Below are positions 1-6,293 of a stretch of DNA of 28,971 nucleotides, piece by piece; positions within the stretch are counted from its first letter, which is position 1, and each line of letters opens with the position of its first letter. This DNA comes from DAIRUQ01 sp036803245. Lineage in GTDB: Bacteria > Chloroflexota > Anaerolineae > UBA1429. A program made the position numbers and the translations under genes. The DNA is taken from contig DAIRUQ010000031.1 of NCBI GenBank assembly GCA_036803245.1, positions 1 through 28,971 on the forward strand. Reading direction: 5' to 3'. The notes beneath the pieces were generated by a model. That model ran no database searches. It saw only the letters and a list, made by a program, of their open reading frames with translations, and was not told the origin of the DNA.

Positions 1-25
1 CACAGCGGCCGAAAACACGTCGCCA

Positions 26-724
26 TCAATCGGCGGCCTCGTGCCGCAAGGCCTCGGCGTCCAGCACTTCGATGACGCCACGCCCCACGCGCACCCAGCC
101 CTCGTCCTGAAAGCGCGCTAGGCAGCGCGCCACCACCTCGCGAGCGGTGCCGAGCTGCGCGGCCATATCGCGTTGGGTCATGCGGCTGGGCAACCGCCCC
201 TCGGCGCGCTCCAGCAGCAGACGGGCCAGTCGCTGTGGCACGCTGCGAAGCGACAGATCGGCGACCAGATCTCCCATACGGCGGAGACGATGGGCCAAGT
301 CCCCCGCAATGGCCCGCATGAGCGAGGGATGCCGCTCGAGCAGCGCTAGAAAGGCATCGCCACGAAAGCAGGCCAGCAGGGAGCGCGTGGCGGCCACCGT
401 GGTGACGGGAAGCGTGCCGCCATCCAGGGCGGGCACCAGGTAAAAGCTCTGCCCCGCCTGCACGACGTTGACCACCTGGCGACGCCCCTCGGCCGAGAGC
501 TTGACCGCATCGATGCGCCCGATCAGCACAAAGCAGATCGCGTCGCAGGGGTCGCCCTCCAAGGCATAGACCTGCCCGCGCTCCAGCTCGCGCACCCGCG
601 CGGCAGCCTCCACCTCGCTCAGCGCTCGCTCGTCGAGGCCCGCCCAATACGGGTGCTCGCGCAAAAAGCGTCGCAGCACGCCCCTAGTTTCGGTGGGCCA
701 GCGGGTCAGCGTCGCACTCGGCAC
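26..724 (-). CDS. Crp/Fnr family transcriptional regulator, HcpR-like
   Basis: A 232-residue protein with an N-terminal cyclic-nucleotide-binding-type beta-roll (about residues 30-130), a dimerisation helix and a C-terminal Crp-type winged helix (about 165-225). The recognition helix reads TAREVVARCL. It keeps the R-E-x-x-x-R triad that E. coli CRP uses to read TGTGA, and a perfect TGTGA-N6-TCACA box lies upstream. I chose the GTG at 722-724 because GGGAGG sits 6 bases before it; an ATG 43 codons upstream would give an unusual Arg/Cys-rich leader and run through the operator. It lacks the N-terminal cysteine cluster of FNR, so an oxygen-sensing [4Fe-4S] is unlikely. Divergent placement from hcp fits HcpR, which controls hcp in anaerobes (established for the family). 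The specific assignment to HcpR is inferred from context. Confidence 0.88.
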   Translation of the reverse strand: MPSATLTRWPTETRGVLRRFLREHPYWAGLDERALSEVEAAARVRELERGQVYALEGDPCDAICFVLIGRIDAVKLSAEGRRQVVNVVQAGQSFYLVPALDGGTLPVTTVAATRSLLACFRGDAFLALLERHPSLMRAIAGDLAHRLRRMGDLVADLSLRSVPQRLARLLLERAEGRLPSRMTQRDMAAQLGTAREVVARCLARFQDEGWVRVGRGVIEVLDAEALRHEAAD

Positions 725-795
725 CCAGCACCTCCCTCGCAGGCAACGTGGACTCTTGGCTGCCAAGCATACACGCGACCAGGTTCGCGCGCCAG

Positions 796-811
796 TGTGA
801 CGCTGGTCACA
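796..811. promoter_or_regulatory. Crp/Fnr-type operator, TGTGA-N6-TCACA
   Basis: The site TGTGACGCTGGTCACA is perfectly palindromic in its 5-base arms. Its centre (803.5) is about 41.5 bases upstream of the start predicted from the -10 at 833-838, the classic class II activator position. It also lies about 45 bases upstream of a possible regulator start (TATGCT on the minus strand at 771-766), so autoregulation is possible. Confidence 0.8.
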
Positions 812-832
812 GACGCGGCGATCGTTCTTGTA

Positions 833-838
833 TATACT
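833..838 (+). promoter_or_regulatory. -10 element of the hcp promoter
   Basis: TATACT lies 36 bases before the hcp start. No good -35 hexamer is present 17 bases upstream, as expected for a promoter that needs an activator bound at 796-811. The predicted start of transcription is near 845. Confidence 0.6.
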
Positions 839-873
839 AGAGGCAGACAACACCGCTAGAGAAGGAGCACACC

Positions 874-2541
874 GTGGACATGTTCTGTTACCAATGCCAA
901 GAGGCCTCGCGCGGCACGGGCTGCACCAAGGTCGGAGCCTGCGGCAAACCCCCCGAGGTGGCCGCCCTGCAAGATCTGCTGATCTGGAGCCTAAAGGGGC
1001 TTTCGGTCTGGGGCCAGCGCGCCCGCGAGCTCGGCCTGGCCGACGCCAGTGCTGACAAGTTCGTGGCCGAGGGGCTGTTCGCGACCATCACCAACGTGGG
1101 GTTTGACGAGGATCGCTTTGTCGGGCTGATCGACAAGGCCCTCGCCCATCGCGACGCGCTGCGTGAGCGCGTGCTGGCGCAGGACCCCAGCTTTGCCGAC
1201 GCCAGCTTGCCCGAGCCTGCCACCTGGCAGCCCACGGGCCGGACCAAGGAGGCCTATCTCAAGGCCGCCGCTGGGGTCGGCGTCATGGCCGACGAGAGCC
1301 TGGACGAGGACGTGCGGTCGTTGCGCGAGCTGATCATCTACGGCCTCAAAGGCATGGCCGCCTATGTGGATCACGCCCGCGTCTTTGGCTTGGCCGATGC
1401 CGAGCTGGACGCCTTCCTGCAGCGCGCCCTGGCCGCCACGCTGGACGATAGCCTCACGGCCGACGACCTGGTGGCCCTCACCCTGGAGACGGGGCGCATG
1501 GGCGCTGCCGCCATGGCCCAACTGGATGCCGCCAACACGGGCGCCTATGGCAACCCCGAACCCACCCAGGTGAGTTTGGGTGTGCGGCCCGGGCCTGGGA
1601 TCCTAATCAGCGGCCACGACCTGCGCGACCTGAAAGAGCTGCTGGAGCAAACCGAGGGCACGGGCATCAACGTCTATACCCACGGCGAGATGCTCCCCGC
1701 CAACGCCTATCCCGAGCTGAAAAAGCACGCCCATCTGGCAGGCAACTATGGCGGCTCTTGGTGGCGGCAGCGGGACGAGTTTGACTCGTTCAACGGCCCC
1801 ATCCTGATGACCACCAACTGCCTGGTGCCGCCCAAGGACAGCTACCTCGATCGGCTGTATACCACCGGCCTGGTGAGCTGGCCTGGCGTACCGCACATTG
1901 CCGATCGCGCGGGCGATGCGCCCAAGGATTTCTCGGTGGTCATCGAGCGGGCGCTTCAGTGTGAATCGCCCGTGCAGATCGAAGACGGCGAGATCCCCAT
2001 CGGGTTCGCCCACGCTACGGTGCTTTCGGTGGCGGACAAGGTGATCGAGGCGATCCAGGCCGGCGCCATCAAGCGGTTCGTCGTGATGGCAGGATGCGAT
2101 GGCCGCCAGCGGACCCGCTCCTACTATACCGAGCTGGCCGAAAAGCTGCCCGAGGACACGGTGATCCTGACGGCGGGATGTGCCAAGTATCGCTACAACA
2201 AGCTGAACCTGGGCGACATCGGCGGGATTCCGCGGGTGCTGGACGCGGGCCAGTGCAACGACTCGTACTCGTTGGTGGTCATCGCCCAAAAGCTGGCCGA
2301 GGCGGTGGGCGCCGAGCACATCAACGACCTGCCGATCTCGTACGACATCGCCTGGTACGAGCAAAAGGCCGTCATCGTCTTGCTGGCGCTCCTGGCGCTG
2401 GGCGTGAAAAAGATCCGCCTGGGCCCGACGCTGCCGGCATTCCTTTCGCCCAATGTGGCCCAGGTCATCGTGGATACGTTTGAGCTCAAGCCGATGGGCA
2501 CGGTGGAGGAGGGCCTGGCCAGCATCGCGGCTGGCGCATAG
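874..2541 (+). CDS. hcp: Hybrid cluster protein (hydroxylamine reductase / NO-related Hcp)
   Basis: A 555-residue cytoplasmic Fe-S protein of normal family length. Hcp reduces hydroxylamine in vitro and is linked to NO detoxification and protein S-nitrosylation in vivo (family knowledge). The N-terminal cluster motif is C5-x2-C8-x8-C17-x5-C23. All seven expected ligands of the hybrid 4Fe-2O-2S cluster are visible: H248 (SGHDL), E272 (HGEML), C316 (TTNCLVPP), C408 (MAGCDGR), C436 (TAGCAKY), C461 (AGQCNDSY) and E496 (WYEQKA). The GTG start at 874 is preferred because AAGGAG (862-867) lies 6 bases before it; the ATG two codons on would be 12 bases away. The gene is divergent from a Crp/Fnr regulator, with that regulator's probable operator between them. 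Confidence 0.97.
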   Translation: MDMFCYQCQEASRGTGCTKVGACGKPPEVAALQDLLIWSLKGLSVWGQRARELGLADASADKFVAEGLFATITNVGFDEDRFVGLIDKALAHRDALRERVLAQDPSFADASLPEPATWQPTGRTKEAYLKAAAGVGVMADESLDEDVRSLRELIIYGLKGMAAYVDHARVFGLADAELDAFLQRALAATLDDSLTADDLVALTLETGRMGAAAMAQLDAANTGAYGNPEPTQVSLGVRPGPGILISGHDLRDLKELLEQTEGTGINVYTHGEMLPANAYPELKKHAHLAGNYGGSWWRQRDEFDSFNGPILMTTNCLVPPKDSYLDRLYTTGLVSWPGVPHIADRAGDAPKDFSVVIERALQCESPVQIEDGEIPIGFAHATVLSVADKVIEAIQAGAIKRFVVMAGCDGRQRTRSYYTELAEKLPEDTVILTAGCAKYRYNKLNLGDIGGIPRVLDAGQCNDSYSLVVIAQKLAEAVGAEHINDLPISYDIAWYEQKAVIVLLALLALGVKKIRLGPTLPAFLSPNVAQVIVDTFELKPMGTVEEGLASIAAGA

Positions 2542-2592
2542 CCCACGAGGCAAGTTCGCGGTTGGGATGTGGGGAGCGACCCAGCCAGCTAT

Positions 2593-2621
2593 CCAGGGGC
2601 GCGGCGGCGCCGTGCCCCTGG
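2593..2621 (+). terminator. Hairpin after hcp
   Basis: CCAGGGGC (2593-2600) pairs with GCCCCTGG (2614-2621), followed inward by a G-T wobble and CGGC/GCCG around a 3-base loop, 13 pairs in all. No T-tract follows, so it may act as a weak terminator or an RNA-stabilising hairpin, allowing some read-through into the cupin gene. Confidence 0.5.
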
Positions 2622-2678
2622 GAGCCAACGCCAGAGAGGCTACTTTGGCCGGCCACCACAGAGATAGAGGAGACTATC

Positions 2679-3020
2679 ATGAAGATCGTACGCGCGCTAG
2701 AGGCACCGGAAGTCGAGACGCCACACAAGGTCAGCAGTGTGCGCTCGCTGCACAGCACCGAGCATGTGCAGATGTCGCTGATCACGCTAGAGCCCGGCGA
2801 GGCGCTGCGGCCCCATATCACGCCGGTGGACGCCACCTTTTACGTGCTAGAGGGCGTCGCCACCGTCGAGATCGGTGACGAGCGCGAAGAGGCCGAGGCC
2901 CACTGCCTGATCCACAGCCCGGCCAAGATCGTGCACCGCGTCCTGAACCAGGGCGACGAACGCGTCCGGTTCCTGGTCATCAAGACGCCGCGGCAGACCG
3001 ACGCGTCGCAGATTCTGTAA
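2679..3020 (+). CDS. Small cupin-domain protein
   Basis: A 113-residue single-domain cupin. The two conserved cupin strands are visible: a motif-1 region around PHITPVDATFYVLEG (H46) and a motif-2 region around SPAKIVHRVLNQG (H86). Motif 1 carries one histidine instead of the usual HxH, so metal binding may be altered or use fewer ligands. The ATG at 2679 was chosen because GAGGAG (2667-2672) lies 6 bases upstream; the 39-codon upstream extension has no such site and crosses the hairpin at 2593-2621. Substrate is unknown. It is followed after 12 bases by a membrane protein gene whose ribosome site overlaps the cupin stop codon, so the two are almost certainly cotranscribed, possibly also with hcp by read-through. 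Confidence 0.85.
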   Translation: MKIVRALEAPEVETPHKVSSVRSLHSTEHVQMSLITLEPGEALRPHITPVDATFYVLEGVATVEIGDEREEAEAHCLIHSPAKIVHRVLNQGDERVRFLVIKTPRQTDASQIL

Positions 3021-3032
3021 GGAGAGGCCCTC

Positions 3033-3548
3033 ATGCCTCCGACCAAGCTCGTCTTTGCCTTGGTGACCTTTTTCCATGATCTGTTCACCGCGGTGTGGAT
3101 CGGCGGGCTGGTGGTGCTGGCCACGGCGGTGATGCCGGCCACGCTCAAGGCGCTGGGTCGCGGGCCCGAGGCCAAGCGGGTGCTGAACGCCATCCAGACG
3201 CGCCTGAGCCGTTGGGTGTATGTCAGCATCGTGGGGCTGGCGGTGACGGGGATCCTGCTGGGGCGGCGCTCAGGCGCGGTCGGGGGGCTGTTCCAGTTCG
3301 CCACGCCCTATCAGGTAGCCTTGTCCATCAAGCATCTGCTCTACTTGCTGATGATCGCCCTGGCGCTGGTGCGGAGCCTGTACCTGGCGCGGCCCGAGCC
3401 GACGCCCCGCAGCAAAAAGCGCTCGCCCGAAATGACGCCACGCGAGCGGCTCTCGGCCGCCGCGCTGATGCTGAACCTGGCGCTGGGCGTGCTGGTGCTG
3501 CTGCTGAGCGCCTACCTGGCGGCGTTGAGCGGGGCGGGGCCGGCGTAG
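3033..3548 (+). CDS. CopD-like four-helix integral membrane protein
   Basis: A 171-residue membrane protein with four predicted helices at about residues 5-35, 61-80, 93-120 and 142-166. Histidines in the first helix (TFFHDL) and third helix (SIKHLL) are positioned as in CopD/DUF4149-type proteins that bind heme or copper. A short basic loop (PRSKKRSPEM) precedes the last helix. AAGGAG overlaps the stop codon of the upstream cupin gene, indicating translational coupling. The function is not established: CopD-like proteins are associated with copper uptake or with heme-containing membrane electron transfer. Position next to hcp suggests, but does not show, a role in nitrosative or metal stress. 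Confidence 0.85.
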   Translation: MPPTKLVFALVTFFHDLFTAVWIGGLVVLATAVMPATLKALGRGPEAKRVLNAIQTRLSRWVYVSIVGLAVTGILLGRRSGAVGGLFQFATPYQVALSIKHLLYLLMIALALVRSLYLARPEPTPRSKKRSPEMTPRERLSAAALMLNLALGVLVLLLSAYLAALSGAGPA

Positions 3549-3554
3549 ACGGGA

Positions 3555-3598
3555 CCGTCCCCTCCTGGCGCAAGTCCTCGGTATGGCGCCGGGGACGG
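3555..3598 (+). terminator. Long hairpin after the CopD-like gene
   Basis: CCGTCCCC (3555-3562) pairs with GGGGACGG (3591-3598), and inside it GGCGC (3567-3571) pairs with GCGCC (3586-3590). The stem starts 6 bases after the stop codon. No T-tract follows. Confidence 0.5.
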
Positions 3599-3603
3599 CG
3601 CAG

Positions 3604-3709
3604 GGCACAACATGTCGTGCCGCTACATGGGCAGGGGTCTATTGAGGTTTTATAGGTTTTCAACCAGTCTTCTACTGCTTCTGGTGTAGGGGCACGGCAT
3701 GCCGTGCCC
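3604..3709. repeat. Paired palindromes, possible small MITE-like element
   Basis: A near-perfect 18-base palindrome (3604-3621, core ACATGT) and a perfect 20-base palindrome (3690-3709, core GGCATGCC) flank about 70 bases of AT-richer DNA. The right palindrome, reverse-complemented with one flanking base, matches the left one at 17 of 21 positions, so the pair also forms terminal inverted repeats. No open reading frame lies inside. It may be a dispersed intergenic repeat; no target-site duplication is evident. Confidence 0.45.
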
Positions 3710-3762
3710 TCACGCCACAAGCGCGCTCAATGGCTACCGCACCAGCTGCCCCGCCCCCTCCC

Positions 3763-3791
3763 TTGACGCCCCACCCCCTTGCGCCTATCCT
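3763..3791 (+). promoter_or_regulatory. Predicted sigma70-type promoter of the Fe-S aldo/keto reductase operon
   Basis: TTGACG (3763-3768), a 17-base spacer and TATCCT (3786-3791). Predicted transcription start is near 3798, leaving a 30-base leader. Confidence 0.5.
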
Positions 3792-3827
3792 CTCCCCCTG
3801 AACACCATCGCTCGTTCAGGAGGCCAC

Positions 3828-4943
3828 ATGGAATACCGCACCCTCGGCCGCACCGGCGCGCGCGTGAGCGCCATCTCCCTGGGCACCGAATACGTCCAAG
3901 ACGCCGACCAAGCCCGCATGGACGCCGTGGTCGGGGCGGCACTGGCGTATGGCGCCAACTATCTGGACGCCTGGTACGCCGAGCCCGCCTTTCGCGACCG
4001 CCTGGGGAACGCCCTGCGTGGCCGCCGCGAGGAGGTGCTGATCGCCGGGCACCTGGGCTCCACCCACCAAGGCGGCCAGTACGTCCGCACCCGCGATGCT
4101 GACCTGGCCGAGCAGTTCGTGCTGGATATGCTGGAGCGGCTGGACACCGATCACCTAGACGTGCTGTTTCTGCACAACTGCGACGAGGAGGACGACCTGG
4201 ACGCCATCCTGGCGCCGGGCGGTCTCGCCGATCGCGCGCTGGCGCTGCAACGCCAGGGGCGGGCACGCTGGATCGGGTTCAGCGGCCATACGCCGGCCAG
4301 CTCGCAGCGGGCGGTGGAGACGGGCATCGTCGACGTGCTGATGTTCCCCATCAACCTAACGGGCCACGCCGCGCCGGGCAAGGCCGAACTGCTGGCCGCT
4401 TGCACCCGCGCCAACGTGGGCCTGGTGGCCATGAAGCCCTTTGCCGGCGGCATGCTGCTCCAGCCCGAGCCGACCATCCAGGCCAACCGGTTCGTGTCGG
4501 CGCGTGAGGGCGAGCTGACCCGGCGCGAACCGGTTTCGCCGGTCACCTGCCTAGCCTATGCCCTGGCCCACGCCGAGGTCAGCACGGTGGTGCCGGGTTG
4601 CGCCACGGTCGCGCAGGTCGACGAGGATCTCGGCTATTGGAAGGCGCCGGCCGCGTTGCGCGATTTCAGCGGCGTGCTAGAGAGCTTTGCCACCTACCAG
4701 GAGGGGCACTGCGTCTACTGCAACCACTGCCTCCCCTGCCCCGCCGAGATCGACATTGCCGCCATGAACCGCCTGTTCGATCGGGCGCGCATCCAGGGCG
4801 TCGACGACGGGTTGCGCCAGGCTTATGCCGCCATGCCCGCCAACGCCGACGTTTGCCTGGCCTGCGCCGATTGCGAGACGCGCTGCCCCTTTGGCGTGGC
4901 GGTGGTAGACCGGATGGACGCCGCCCGCGAGCTGTTCGGATAG
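3828..4943 (+). CDS. Aldo/keto reductase with C-terminal [4Fe-4S] domain
   Basis: A 371-residue protein: an AKR TIM barrel (about residues 1-280) followed by a ferredoxin-like tail with CVYCNHCLPCP and CLACADCETRCPFGV, which should hold two [4Fe-4S] clusters. The barrel opens with YRTLGRTGARVSAISLGT and keeps the catalytic-type Asp and Tyr (LDAWYAEP) and the strand ending FLHN. Where the catalytic lysine normally stands, the strand reads LIAGHLG, with no lysine, so classical AKR chemistry may be altered. The start at 3828 has CAGGAGG 4-5 bases upstream. It is the first gene of a two-gene operon with a sugar isomerase-like gene 14 bases downstream, which suggests an oxidised sugar or polyol as substrate. 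This last point is inference. Confidence 0.92.
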   Translation: MEYRTLGRTGARVSAISLGTEYVQDADQARMDAVVGAALAYGANYLDAWYAEPAFRDRLGNALRGRREEVLIAGHLGSTHQGGQYVRTRDADLAEQFVLDMLERLDTDHLDVLFLHNCDEEDDLDAILAPGGLADRALALQRQGRARWIGFSGHTPASSQRAVETGIVDVLMFPINLTGHAAPGKAELLAACTRANVGLVAMKPFAGGMLLQPEPTIQANRFVSAREGELTRREPVSPVTCLAYALAHAEVSTVVPGCATVAQVDEDLGYWKAPAALRDFSGVLESFATYQEGHCVYCNHCLPCPAEIDIAAMNRLFDRARIQGVDDGLRQAYAAMPANADVCLACADCETRCPFGVAVVDRMDAARELFG

Positions 4944-4957
4944 CAGAGGAGATACCC

Positions 4958-5773
4958 ATGTCGCCCATTGCCTGTTCCAGCGGCCTCTTTCACCAACTCC
5001 CGCTCGAGTCCGCCCTCAAGGGCGTGGCCAAGCTCGGCTTCCAGCGGGTAGACCTACTGGCGGTAGAGGGCTGGAACCACATCAACCCCAGCGAGGCGGC
5101 CGATGGCGTGGACGCCGTGGACGCGCGCCTGCAGCAGGCCCTGGCGGCGGCCGGCGTAGAGCTGGACGCGTTCAATATGGGCTTTTCTGTGGCGCTGCAC
5201 GAACGGCGGCCTGCCGCCTGCGAGCAGCGTCAGGCCGAGGCCGCCGCCATGGCCGAGCTGATGACCCGCTATAACCTCACCACCGCTTCGTTGGTGCCTG
5301 GTCGCCCCGATGCCACGTACTCGTTCGAGAGCCAGGTGGAACGGGCGGTGGCGTCCTTGCGCGAGATCATGGCGGTGACCCGTCCCTATGGGTTGACCAT
5401 CGCGCTCGAGTGCCATGTGGATTCGATCATGGAGGATCCCGTTGTGGCGGCCCGCATCCTGGACGAGGTGCCTGGGCTGACGGTGGCCTATGACCCCTCG
5501 CACCTGATCATGCAGGGGATCGCGCTAGAGGACACTGGCCCGCTGCTAGACCGGGTCGGCCGGGTACACGTGCGCGATGCGACACGTGACCAGATGCAGG
5601 TGCGCTATGGGCGTGGCGAGCTGGATCTGGACCGGTTGCTGGCCCTCCTGGCCGAGCACGGCTATCGGGGCGGCTACTCGATCGAGGTGCTGGATCCCTG
5701 GGGCAGCCGCGCGGCTCGCCGAGACGTCCAGGCGCTGCAGCGGGCTCTCGTGGAGCGAGGCGTAGCCTCGTAG
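4958..5773 (+). CDS. Sugar phosphate isomerase/epimerase family TIM-barrel protein
   Basis: A 271-residue protein of the xylose-isomerase-like (AP endonuclease 2) TIM-barrel family. The usual divalent-metal ligands are visible in order: Glu in ALECHVD, Asp and His in AYDPSHL, His in VHVRDA and Glu in YSIEVLDPW. The opening SPIACSSGLFHQLPLESALKGVAKLGF is typical of the family. The start at 4958 has AGAGGAG 5-7 bases before it; the same frame is open far upstream inside the previous gene, but that part overlaps a well-supported coding region in another frame and was discarded. The gene follows the Fe-S aldo/keto reductase by 14 bases. Family members act in inositol, tagatose or other sugar catabolism; the substrate here cannot be read from sequence. 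Confidence 0.92.
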   Translation: MSPIACSSGLFHQLPLESALKGVAKLGFQRVDLLAVEGWNHINPSEAADGVDAVDARLQQALAAAGVELDAFNMGFSVALHERRPAACEQRQAEAAAMAELMTRYNLTTASLVPGRPDATYSFESQVERAVASLREIMAVTRPYGLTIALECHVDSIMEDPVVAARILDEVPGLTVAYDPSHLIMQGIALEDTGPLLDRVGRVHVRDATRDQMQVRYGRGELDLDRLLALLAEHGYRGGYSIEVLDPWGSRAARRDVQALQRALVERGVAS

Positions 5774-5798
5774 CTCTGCCCACCCCCAGACGCCAAGC

Positions 5799-5830
5799 GA
5801 GGCCGTAGTCATGGTTGTGGCTACGGCCTC
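5799..5830. terminator. Bidirectional hairpin between the isomerase gene and the minus-strand RNA
   Basis: GAGGCCGTAG pairs with CTACGGCCTC perfectly, and the stem can extend by three pairs including one wobble, leaving a 6-base loop. It lies 25 bases after the plus-strand stop codon and 8 bases beyond the 3' end of the predicted minus-strand RNA, so it could serve both convergent transcripts. No strong T-tract on either side. Confidence 0.55.
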
Positions 5831-5837
5831 ACAAAGA

Positions 5838-6137
5838 CGCAGGACTCAAGTGACCTTTCTGCTCCCCTGATGATCTGCCCCTCAGCGGTTCGGACGTTTC
5901 ACGATCCGTTCCACCGAAACACGTTTCCTCTGGCCTGCGCTGCCGAGCGAGCCGGCTTGGCGCTCACTGCTCTCGGACCTCACGCTCGACATGTGTTTCC
6001 ACACGTCATACGAGCTCTCGACCCTTACCTCAGCTCACGGTTCCTGTCTAGGCTTGCGCCCTCCAGCTCCCCGCCTGCCAGACTCCCCGCTTGTCGGGGT
6101 CAGACCCGAAGATCAGTCCAATCTCTCGAGTCCTGCG
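5838..6137 (-). ncRNA. Candidate structured non-coding RNA, about 300 nt, family not recognised
   Basis: No credible protein is encoded in this stretch. Read on the minus strand, the first 13 bases (6137-6125) pair with the last 13 (5850-5838) with one G-U wobble, forming a closing helix. Inside are: TGATC/GATCA (6115-6111 with 5875-5871); CCCCG/CGGGG (6099-6085, 5-base loop); GGC-GCAA-GCC (6060-6051, GNRA loop, plus a G-U pair at 6061/6050); an 8-pair hairpin with a GAAA tetraloop (6007-5988), itself framed by GCTC/GAGC; CCGAG/CTCGG with inner GAGC/GCTC (5976-5943); and CGGT/ACCG enclosing CGGA-CGT/ACG-TCCG (5916-5886). GNRA loops appear only on the minus strand, and a strong promoter points the same way. 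The signature motifs of RNase P RNA, tmRNA, SRP RNA and 6S RNA were looked for by eye and not seen. Alternatives: a group II intron remnant, or a MITE with 13-bp ends. Confidence 0.5.
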
Positions 6138-6142
6138 TGAGT

Positions 6143-6171
6143 ATAATAGCACACCGACGAGGGGCTGTCAA
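6143..6171 (-). promoter_or_regulatory. Strong sigma70-type promoter for the predicted RNA
   Basis: On the minus strand: TTGACA (6171-6166, perfect consensus), a 17-base spacer, and TATTAT (6148-6143). It is the best promoter match in the window. The predicted start is near 6136-6137, which is the first base pair of the RNA closing helix. Nothing protein-coding lies downstream on that strand. Confidence 0.7.
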
Positions 6172-6293
6172 GGGTTTTCCGCCCGAATTCTAAAGAGTTT
6201 CCGAGGCAGCAACGCGTCTTTCGTGGGCCGTATCCATCTGCTACAATAGAGGTGTCTGGCCTGGTCGGGATACGTCGCAAGGATGGCGCCCAG

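Noticed and set aside
1603..2628. Long minus-strand open frame (341 codons) opposite hcp
   Set aside because: It is the antisense shadow of a strongly conserved gene in high-GC DNA, with no ribosome site and a His/Arg/Gln-rich composition.
4598..4957. Open frame extending the isomerase gene upstream
   Set aside because: It overlaps the well-supported Fe-S end of the aldo/keto reductase in another frame; a proper ribosome site and family N-terminus begin at 4958.
5838..6137. RNase P RNA, tmRNA, SRP RNA or 6S RNA as the identity of the RNA
   Set aside because: The universal sequence signatures of each were not found on either strand by eye. This needs a covariance-model search to be final.
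6142..6147. Plus-strand TATAAT as a promoter of the DUF4129 gene
   Set aside because: No -35 at the proper distance on that strand, and 150 bases away from the start codon. The same bases form the -10 of a much better minus-strand promoter.
5870..6193. 107-codon plus-strand open frame
   Set aside because: No ribosome site, composition unlike the neighbouring genes, and it lies across the structured RNA.
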